This document shows, piece after piece, positions 55,944 to 64,000 of a DNA stretch of 64,000 nt. Positions within the stretch are counted from its first letter, which is position 1; every line of letters starts with the position of its first letter. The stretch is from Massilia sp. KIM. Its GTDB lineage: Bacteria; Pseudomonadota; Gammaproteobacteria; Burkholderiales; Burkholderiaceae_D. The notes under the pieces were generated by a model. That model saw nothing but the letters and a program-made list of their open reading frames with translations. It ran no database searches and had not been told where the DNA came from. Where the stretch lies: contig NZ_MVAD01000001.1 of assembly GCF_002007115.1 (NCBI RefSeq), positions 248,001 to 312,000 of the forward strand, written 5' to 3'. The position numbers and the translations under genes were made by a program.

Positions 55944-57586
55944 AGACAAACTGCTCCCGTCACGACGACATTGCCCGGCCCGCGCCCCAAGCGTGCGCCT
56001 CAGCCCATGCACGTCATTCCCGCGCAGGCGGGAATCCAAGTCATGAACGTCACTTCCTCGCGGGGGAAAATCCAAGTCATGAACGTCACTCCCACGCAGG
56101 CGGGAATCCAAGCCATGAACGTCATTCCCGCGCAGGCGGGAATCCAAGTTCGTCGCGTAGTGGGAACGCATGCAAACCTTGGGTTCCCGCCTTCGCGGGA
56201 ACGACGGTAAGGGCGCTGGGCCTCGCCGTGGCGCTCGCCACCGCCGGCTGCTCGGTCGCGCCACCCTACGAGCGTCCCTCGGTCCCCGAACCCGCCGCCT
56301 ACAAGGAAGCCGAGGGCTGGATCCCGGCCGCCCCCGCCGACACCCTCGACCGCGGCCCCTGGTGGAAGCTGTTCGGCGACGCCGACCTCGACCGCCTGGC
56401 CGACGAAGCCCTGCGCGCCAACCAGGAAGTCGCCGCCGCCGTGGCCAACTACGCCCAGGCGCGCGCCCTGGTCGCCCAGCAGCGCGCCGCCCTGTTCCCG
56501 GTGGTGAGCCTGGGCGCGGGCGCCGAGCGCGCCGGCGGCGGCGAGCGTTCCCCGGCCAACCAATACCGCCTGTCGATCGGCTCGAGCTGGGAGCCCGACC
56601 TGTTCGGGCGCCTGCGCAACTCGGTCGCCAGCGCGCGCGCCGGCGCCGAGGCCACCGCCGCCGACCTGGCCAACCTGCGCCTGGCGGTGCTGGGCGAGCT
56701 GGCCGCCAACTACGTCGCCCTGCGCGAGGCCGACGCCCAGCGCGAGCTGATGGCCAACACCATCGCCGGCTACCAGCGCGTCCTGCAGATCACCCAGAAC
56801 CGCTTCGACGCCGGCATCGCCGCCAAGTCCGACGTGCTGCAGGCCCGGACCCAGCTCGCCAACGCCCAGAACGACGAACTCGGCCTGGTGCGCGAACGTG
56901 CCCAGTTCGAGCACGCGATCGCGGTGCTGGTGGGCCGCGCCCCGGCCCAGTTCTCGCTGCCGCCCGCGCCTTGGAACGTGACCGTGCCCGAAGTGCCGGC
57001 CGGCGTGCCGGCCACCTTGCTGCAGCGCCGCCCCGACATCGCCGCGGCCGAGCGGGACGTGGCCGCCGCGAATGCCGAGATCGGCGTGGCGCGTTCGGCC
57101 TACTTCCCCAACATCGGCCTGTCCGCATCCTACGGCAACACCGCCAGCCGGGTAGGGGACCTGTTCTCGGCGTCCAGCGCGCTGTGGTCCTTCGGCCTGT
57201 CGGCCGCCCAGACCCTGTTCAACGCCGGCGCCACCCGCGCCAGCGTGGAGGGCGCGCAGGCGCGCCACCAAGCGGCCGTGGCGCGTTACCGCCAGGCCGT
57301 GCTGGACGCCTTCGCCGACGTCGAGAACCAGCTCACCGCCACCCGCGTGCTGGCCGGCCAGCAGGACCTGCGGCGCCAGGCCGCCGAAGCCGCCACCCAG
57401 GTCGAGGAGCAGATCCTCAACCGCTACAAGGCCGGCCAGGTCAGCTATACCGAAGTGGTGCAGGCCCAGGTGACGGCGATGAACGCGCGCCGCTCCGTGA
57501 TCCAGGTGCAGGCCGATCGCCAGGCGGCGGCCGTGGCCCTGATCCAGGCACTCGGCGGCGGCTGGCGACCGGGCGCCGAGGGCTAG
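55940..57586 (+). CDS. Outer-membrane factor (NodT/OprM-like) with in-frame repeats
   Basis: TolC-like outer-membrane lipoprotein of 548 residues completing the pump. The family domain runs from about residue 105. The lipobox (TAGC, Cys104) follows a short hydrophobic stretch (ALGLAVALA), but before it lie about 90 hydrophilic residues, of which about 26-71 are four tandem 12-residue units (HSRAGGNPSHER type) encoded by palindromic repeats. No in-frame ATG, GTG or TTG between them and the lipobox would start a normal signal peptide. The gene is still open, but its export signal may be damaged. Confidence 0.88.
   Translation: MKTNCSRHDDIARPAPQACASAHARHSRAGGNPSHERHFLAGENPSHERHSHAGGNPSHERHSRAGGNPSSSRSGNACKPWVPAFAGTTVRALGLAVALATAGCSVAPPYERPSVPEPAAYKEAEGWIPAAPADTLDRGPWWKLFGDADLDRLADEALRANQEVAAAVANYAQARALVAQQRAALFPVVSLGAGAERAGGGERSPANQYRLSIGSSWEPDLFGRLRNSVASARAGAEATAADLANLRLAVLGELAANYVALREADAQRELMANTIAGYQRVLQITQNRFDAGIAAKSDVLQARTQLANAQNDELGLVRERAQFEHAIAVLVGRAPAQFSLPPAPWNVTVPEVPAGVPATLLQRRPDIAAAERDVAAANAEIGVARSAYFPNIGLSASYGNTASRVGDLFSASSALWSFGLSAAQTLFNAGATRASVEGAQARHQAAVARYRQAVLDAFADVENQLTATRVLAGQQDLRRQAAEAATQVEEQILNRYKAGQVSYTEVVQAQVTAMNARRSVIQVQADRQAAAVALIQALGGGWRPGAEG
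56012..56206 (+). repeat. Array of palindromic elements within the OMF gene
   Basis: Four direct copies of the interspersed element begin at 56012, 56048, 56084 and 56120, spaced exactly 36 bp (12 codons) by a 6-bp CATGAA-like spacer. One inverted copy follows at 56175-56206. The array is read in frame as 12-residue repeats. Confidence 0.9.
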
Positions 57587-57691
57587 GACCCCGCGCGGCG
57601 GCAGGAAGTTGGCCCGGAGCCTTGCGCTCGCGGAGTTCTGGCCGGCCGGCTCGCCTTGCCCTAGACTGGGGGAGAAAAGGGAAACTAACCA

Positions 57692-57705
57692 TTTCCACAT
57701 GGAAA
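57692..57705 (+). promoter_or_regulatory. Small palindrome upstream of the HDOD gene
   Basis: TTTCCA / TGGAAA, a 6-bp perfect inverted repeat with a CA spacer in an AT-rich stretch 40 bp upstream of the HDOD gene start. Possible operator. Confidence 0.3.
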
Positions 57706-57745
57706 GTATTAGAATTCCAGACTTCCCGAAACCAGGGCTATAAGC

Positions 57746-58705
57746 ATGAAAAAATGGATAGACCGCCTGCTAGGCGGCGGCAAGGAGACAAACGCGCCCG
57801 AGGCGGCCCAGGCCGGCCCGGACGCCGAAGAACGCGACTTCACCGGCGAGGTCGACGCGACCTGGTACCGCTGGCTCACCGCCTCGAGCGGCTACCAGGC
57901 CTCGGAGGAGCTGCAGGACCGCATCCTGGACGCGGTGCGCGCCCTGGTGCACGATCCCGCCGGCGCGGCCGAGCTGGTGCCGCGCATGCCCGAGCTGATC
58001 CCCCAGCTGATGCGCAGCCTGGCCGAGGAAGACATGTCGGCCGCCGACCTGTCGCGCCAGGTGGCCCAGGACAAGGTGCTGGTCGCCGAGGTGATCCGCG
58101 AATCCAACAGCGCCTACTACCGTCCCCTGACGCCGATCGAGACCCTGGAAGCGGCGGTCATGATGCTGGGTCATAACGGCCTGCGCATGCTGCTGGCCCG
58201 CGTCGCCTTGCGCCCCCTGATCAAGATGCAAAGCGGCGGCTTCGCGCGCCAGGCCGCGCCCCAGGTGTGGAACCAGTCCGAGAAAAGCGCTTTCGCCGCC
58301 AGCCTGATGGCCCCCGGCCTGTCGGCTGGCGTGTTCGAGGCCTACCTGGCCGGCCTGATGCAGAACATCGGCCTGGTGGTGGCCTTCCGCGTGGCCGACG
58401 GCCTGGTCGAAGGCAATCGCATGCCGGGGTCGAGCGCCTTCGGCCTGCGCCTGATGAGCGTCAGCCGCCAGCTCTCGGCGGTCATCGCGCGTCACTGGGA
58501 CTTCCCGCCCGAGGTGGCCGACGCCATCCACGACCCTGGCGCCGACACCGGCCTGGCGCAGGCCCTGGCCCTGGGCGACCGCATCGCCAAGCTGCGCGTG
58601 CTGATCGACGGCAGCGTGGTGGATGAGAGCGATCCGCTGGTGATGGACGGCCTGAACGGCTTCCAGCGCCGTTGCCTGGGCAAGCTGGCCGACATCGAAA
58701 GCTGA
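57746..58705 (+). CDS. HDOD domain protein
   Basis: Cytosolic signalling protein of 319 residues. The HDOD domain (about 95-300) is recognised by LIPQLMRSLAEEDMSAADLSRQ followed by EVIRESNSAYYRP and IETLEAAVMMLGHNGLRMLL (each split by a few residues). HDOD proteins lack the full HD metal site and act as regulators of signal-transduction and motility pathways. An N-terminal extension of 60 residues holds no known domain. The next gene starts 3 bp after its stop. Confidence 0.9.
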   Translation: MKKWIDRLLGGGKETNAPEAAQAGPDAEERDFTGEVDATWYRWLTASSGYQASEELQDRILDAVRALVHDPAGAAELVPRMPELIPQLMRSLAEEDMSAADLSRQVAQDKVLVAEVIRESNSAYYRPLTPIETLEAAVMMLGHNGLRMLLARVALRPLIKMQSGGFARQAAPQVWNQSEKSAFAASLMAPGLSAGVFEAYLAGLMQNIGLVVAFRVADGLVEGNRMPGSSAFGLRLMSVSRQLSAVIARHWDFPPEVADAIHDPGADTGLAQALALGDRIAKLRVLIDGSVVDESDPLVMDGLNGFQRRCLGKLADIES

Positions 58706-58708
58706 GCA

Positions 58709-60067
58709 GTGAAGGCCTGGGCCGCCATGCTTGCTTCCAGCCTTCTCCTGGCCGCCGCCCCGTCCACGGGCGCGCCGCTGTCCGAGGAGCGCGCGGCGGC
58801 GCTGACCCGCCAGCTGGAGGAGATCATGCGCGATCCGGCCATGCCCCTCCCTGGCCTGGCCGTGGTCGCGATCCGCCACGGTGAGATCGTCTACAGCCGC
58901 GAGCTTGGCAGCAAGCGCCTGGCCAGCGCCAGGGGCCCGGCGCGCCCGGTGGACGCGCGCACCATGTTCCGGGTCGCCTCGGTCTCCAAGCTGGTGACCG
59001 CGATCGGCGCCATGAAGCTGGTGGAGCAGGGGCGCCTCGCGCTGGATGCCGACATCGGCGACTATCTCGGCTACCCGCTTCGCAATCCGCACTTCCCGCA
59101 GCAGCCGATCACGCTGCGCATGCTGCTCACCCACACCTCCTCGCTGCGCGACGACGCCGGCTTCAAGTGGGACCCGGCGGTCGACCTGCGCGAGGTGCTG
59201 GTGCCCGGCGGGCGCTACTACGGCAAGGGCCTGGCCTGGTCGGCCAAGGCGCCGCCCGGCGCGTATTTCGACTACGTGAACTTCAACTCGGGTTTGCTCG
59301 CCACCGTGATGGAACGCGCCGGCGGCGAGCGTTTCGACCGCCTGATGCGGCGCCTGGTGTTTGATCCGATGGGACTGAAGGCCGGCTTCTACCTGGCCGA
59401 CTTCGCGCCCGCGGATGTCGACGACGTCGCCACCCTGTACCGCAAGCGCGAGAAGGACGGCGCCGAGCGCTGGGATCCGGACGGACCCTGGATCGCCCAG
59501 GCCGACGACTTCGACACCGCGCCACCGGCCGCACCGCCCGGACTGGACCGGTACGTGGCCGGCGCCAACGGCACCCTGTTCGGCCCGCAGGGCAGCCTGC
59601 GCATCTCGGCCGGGGAACTGGCGCGCATCATGCTGATGCTGATGCACGGCGGCCGCGACGGAAAGCAGCGCATCCTCGCGCCCGAGACGGTAGCCACCAT
59701 GCTGTCGCGCCAGTGGACCTTCGCCGGCGCCAACGGCAGCGGCGACAGCGACCATTTCCGTGGCCTGTACCGCGCCTGGGGCCTGGGCAACCAGCATTTC
59801 CTCGACCTGAGCGAGGTGCGCGACGGACGCGCGGCCGGCGACCGCCTGGTGGAGGGCGGAGGCTTCAAGGGCGTCGGCCACCTGGGCTGGTCCTGGGGCC
59901 TGAACGCGCTGTTCGCCTTCGACCCAGCCACCAACAACGGCATGATCTACGTGAGCAGCGGAGTGGGGGCCGACCCCGAGCGGCAGCCGGGACGCTTTTC
60001 GTCCGAAGCGCGCTTCCAGGAGCACATCACCGACGCGCTCTGGCGCGGCGCGATCGCCGCGCCCTGA
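58709..60067 (+). CDS. Secreted serine beta-lactamase-fold hydrolase
   Basis: Class C beta-lactamase-like serine hydrolase of 452 residues (esterase/DD-peptidase relatives). Signal peptide about 1-22. The nucleophile motif is S91-V-S-K94 (FRVASVSKLVTA) and the second motif Y-x-N is in DYVNFNSG. The third motif is replaced by a GHLGWSWG-type segment. It lies 3 bp after the HDOD gene (GTG start at 58709). Whether it acts on cell wall or on esters is open. Confidence 0.88.
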   Translation: MKAWAAMLASSLLLAAAPSTGAPLSEERAAALTRQLEEIMRDPAMPLPGLAVVAIRHGEIVYSRELGSKRLASARGPARPVDARTMFRVASVSKLVTAIGAMKLVEQGRLALDADIGDYLGYPLRNPHFPQQPITLRMLLTHTSSLRDDAGFKWDPAVDLREVLVPGGRYYGKGLAWSAKAPPGAYFDYVNFNSGLLATVMERAGGERFDRLMRRLVFDPMGLKAGFYLADFAPADVDDVATLYRKREKDGAERWDPDGPWIAQADDFDTAPPAAPPGLDRYVAGANGTLFGPQGSLRISAGELARIMLMLMHGGRDGKQRILAPETVATMLSRQWTFAGANGSGDSDHFRGLYRAWGLGNQHFLDLSEVRDGRAAGDRLVEGGGFKGVGHLGWSWGLNALFAFDPATNNGMIYVSSGVGADPERQPGRFSSEARFQEHITDALWRGAIAAP

Positions 60068-60176
60068 TCCGGTTCTCACTGCTGAGTTGGTATTTCGTCA
60101 TACCGCCGGGGTCGCCAATCGTGCGGCTCCGGTGCGCTGCTAAGCTGTGCGGTATCGCCCTTCACCGGAGCCCGTC

Positions 60177-60983
60177 ATGCGCGCAGTCCTTTCGCTGGCC
60201 ACCGCGGCCTGTCTCCTGCTGTCCGCCGCTCCGGCGCAAGCCGAAGCCTGGGGGCGCGTCACCAACAGCCAGTTCAGCTACAGCCTCATCGACCTCGATC
60301 CGGAGGATGGCGTCACGCCTTCGATCAGCTTCCAGCCGGTGCAGACCTTTCCCCAGCAAGCGCCATGGGGACGCTATAACTACTGGGAGGGCCCGGTGTT
60401 TTCGGGTGAAGACATTTCCGGCAGCGGACCTGGTCCGTTCAGCATGGCGATGCGCGCACCCCACGCCCGCGTCGACGGCCGCGCGAGCGGCGACGCGGCC
60501 GACTCGGTCGCGCTCGAACTGGCGGTGCGCGCGGACGGCGCTGCGGCCGGCGAGGACTTGCGCATCCATAGTTTCGTGGTGTCGCTCAGCCAGGGTTTCG
60601 TGCTGTCGCCGAATACCGGCATCATCATCGAAAGCCGTGGCAATTTTTGGGGCAAGGTGGACCGGCTGGGCGAATCCTTCGACGGCGGCGGCCAGTTGTC
60701 GCTGACCTCCTTCGACGCCGACGGCAACCGCTCCACCTGGGGCCGGGGCGAGTTCCTGCTCGCGTCACTGGAACCGGGCGAATCGGGTGAGGTCGACCGC
60801 GACTACTTGGTCGACACCATGTACTGGAACCAGTCGTCCGAGGCGGTCGAAGGCACGCTCGACCTCTCGGTGTTCGCCTATGCCGTGTCGCCCGTGCCGG
60901 AGCCGGCGCCGCTGGCGCTGGCGGCCCTCGGCGCGGCGCTGGTGCTGCTGCGCGCACGGCGGAGGGGCGGCCGGTCCGCTTAG
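60177..60983 (+). CDS. PEP-CTERM sorted secreted protein
   Basis: Exported protein of 268 residues: signal peptide (1-22, ending AQAEA), a beta-rich middle part with no recognised domain, and a PEP-CTERM signal from about residue 240 (VPEPAPLALAAL, hydrophobic helix, RARRR). The start at 60177 has CGGAG upstream. It is a second PEP-CTERM substrate in the window, unrelated in sequence to the first. Confidence 0.9.
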   Translation: MRAVLSLATAACLLLSAAPAQAEAWGRVTNSQFSYSLIDLDPEDGVTPSISFQPVQTFPQQAPWGRYNYWEGPVFSGEDISGSGPGPFSMAMRAPHARVDGRASGDAADSVALELAVRADGAAAGEDLRIHSFVVSLSQGFVLSPNTGIIIESRGNFWGKVDRLGESFDGGGQLSLTSFDADGNRSTWGRGEFLLASLEPGESGEVDRDYLVDTMYWNQSSEAVEGTLDLSVFAYAVSPVPEPAPLALAALGAALVLLRARRRGGRSA

Positions 60984-61255
60984 CGATGCCAGCAGGGGCG
61001 CCGCGAGCCATGTGAGAAGAATACTTTCGCTCCGCCCTTGGAGAGCGCGGGCAATGCGGCAGGATACGCCCCTTCCGCATTTCCGCTTCCGTCTGGGGCG
61101 CAGCAGCGCGTATCCGGGCCACGCGATGGCGCGGGTGACGCTGGAATCGCGCTTCTGAAGGTCGCGCGCGCGGCGTCAATACGGCGGAAAACCACCATAC
61201 GCCGACGCAGGGGCGCTATACTCCCGGATCGCATTTTTCATCCCGGGGTTTCACC

Positions 61256-63403
<2,148 letters not shown>

Positions 63404-63422
63404 GCTGGACTAGCGCCTGAGG

Positions 63423-63451
63423 GGCCGCGGCGCACTTCGCCGCGGCCTTTT
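63423..63451 (+). terminator. Strong intrinsic terminator after the S46 peptidase
   Basis: A perfect 10-bp stem GGCCGCGGCG / CGCCGCGGCC with a 5-base loop (CACTT) is followed by TTTT, 20 bp after the stop codon. Confidence 0.9.
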
Positions 63452-63482
63452 GCTTACCTGGTACTCCGCCTTCCACCGCACC

Positions 63483-64000
63483 ATGAACGACACGCTCAAC
63501 CTCGCCGGCCTCACCACGACACCGCTGGAACTGATCTCCTTCCTGCTCGCGGTCACCACCGTGGTGCTCAACATCCGTCAGAAGCATTGGGCCTGGCTGT
63601 TCTCGATCGCGTCCTCCGCCACCTATGCGGTGGTGTTCTTCGACGCCCGCCTGTACGGCGACATGGGCCTGCAGTTCGTGTTCATCGGCGCCTCGGTGTG
63701 GGGCTGGTACCAGTGGCTGCACGGCGCCGGCAACGCGCCCCTGGTGGTGACGCGCCTTCGCCCCAGGGGCTGGGCCTGGGCGCTGGCGGGCTGGCTGCTC
63801 GGCTTCCTGCTGCTCTCGTCCTTCCTCGACCACTACACCGACACCGACGTGCCGCACGCGGACGGCTTCCTCACCGCGGGCAGCCTGGTCGGCCAGCTTC
63901 TGCTGGGCCGCAAGAAGGTCGAGAACTGGCACGTGTGGATCGCGGTCGACATCCTGTACGTCGGCCTGTACGTCTACAAGGGCCTGAACCTGACCGCAGT
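63483..64000 (+). CDS. pnuC: Nicotinamide mononucleotide transporter PnuC, 3' end outside window
   Basis: Integral membrane protein, 172 residues visible. It imports nicotinamide riboside for NAD salvage. The family core is clear: LELISFLLAVTTVVLNIRQK, WAWLFSIASSATYAVVFFDA, YGDMGLQFVFIGASVWGWYQW and the later ENWHVWIAVDILYVGLYVYKG (split by a residue). About seven helices are expected. The start ATG at 63483 has a weak ribosome site. The frame is open to the last base. Confidence 0.93.
   Translation, partial: MNDTLNLAGLTTTPLELISFLLAVTTVVLNIRQKHWAWLFSIASSATYAVVFFDARLYGDMGLQFVFIGASVWGWYQWLHGAGNAPLVVTRLRPRGWAWALAGWLLGFLLLSSFLDHYTDTDVPHADGFLTAGSLVGQLLLGRKKVENWHVWIAVDILYVGLYVYKGLNLTA

Noticed and set aside
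56012..56150. CRISPR-like array (30-bp repeats at a regular 36-bp period)
   Set aside because: The 'spacers' are only 6 bp and nearly identical, the repeats belong to an interspersed family found elsewhere, and no cas gene is near.
52551..56264. Very long antisense frame (over 1200 codons) opposite mdtC
   Set aside because: Mirror of a certain gene; His/Gln/Gly-rich product without domains.
56170..58176. Plus-strand frame overlapping the OMF and HDOD genes
   Set aside because: Arg/Pro/Gly-rich shadow of two supported genes in another frame.

Overview
The window is GC-rich, gene-dense bacterial chromosome. It begins inside nuoL and ends inside pnuC. The nuoLMN + DUF2818 order, the nudF/ispD/ispF block, two PEP-CTERM proteins, the phasin and the overall gene style point to Betaproteobacteria, family Oxalobacteraceae, most like Massilia/Telluria. 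This is a judgement from gene content and order; no database search was possible. No rRNA, tRNA, CRISPR array or intact mobile element was seen.

Layout. 1-5130: distal end of the respiratory complex I operon (nuoL partial, nuoM, nuoN, DUF2818), closed by an intrinsic terminator. 5184-7666: Nudix hydrolase, a small secreted HExxH protein, ispD and ispF, followed by a repeat-rich gap. 8017-11605: MFS transporter, a small unknown protein, FMN reductase, VOC protein and a voltage-gated K+ channel with a zinc-ribbon tail. 11562-16642 (minus): a compact operon of a Tat-exported flavin amine oxidase, a c-type cytochrome, an exported RidA deaminase and a TonB-dependent receptor. I think this is the best candidate for an undescribed system: a periplasmic amine/amino-acid oxidation module with its own uptake channel, electron acceptor and imine-clearing enzyme. 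17000-17746: the N-terminal part of a TnsB-like transposase, a decayed remnant. 17942-25007: phasin, membrane acyltransferase, LytS/LytTR two-component pair, a secreted trypsin-like protease with an FHA membrane protein, and ribA. 25181-27466: large sensor kinase. 27725-32360 (minus): an envelope-polysaccharide-like operon of a receiver-only response regulator, a membrane HEAT protein, a processive GT2 glycosyltransferase and a secreted TIM-barrel protein.

32470-39271: small accessory genes: DUF3820, DUF1810, an AraC regulator, a NYN-LOTUS protein with a histone-H1-like tail, and a CGNR regulator divergent from a DUF6130/Ohr/SnoaL stress operon across an intergenic region full of GGTTA/TAACC palindromes. 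39424-42428: a Tat-exported phospholipase C with a Pho box, a leader terminator and a short upstream ORF, followed by a PEP-CTERM protein. 42493-47353: amidohydrolase, sodium:solute symporter and SppA protease. 47610-57586: a complete tripartite RND pump of MuxABC/MdtABC type with an outer-membrane factor. This locus is riddled with interspersed palindromic repeats, four of which lie in frame inside the 5' end of the outer-membrane factor gene. 57746-64000: HDOD protein, serine beta-lactamase-like hydrolase, PEP-CTERM protein, S46 dipeptidyl peptidase and pnuC (partial).

A repeated theme is a 31-bp element (core CGTCATTCCCGCGCAGGCGG, then GAATCCAAGTT), usually in inverted pairs. It occurs near 7763, 27601, 49092, 49383 and 56012.
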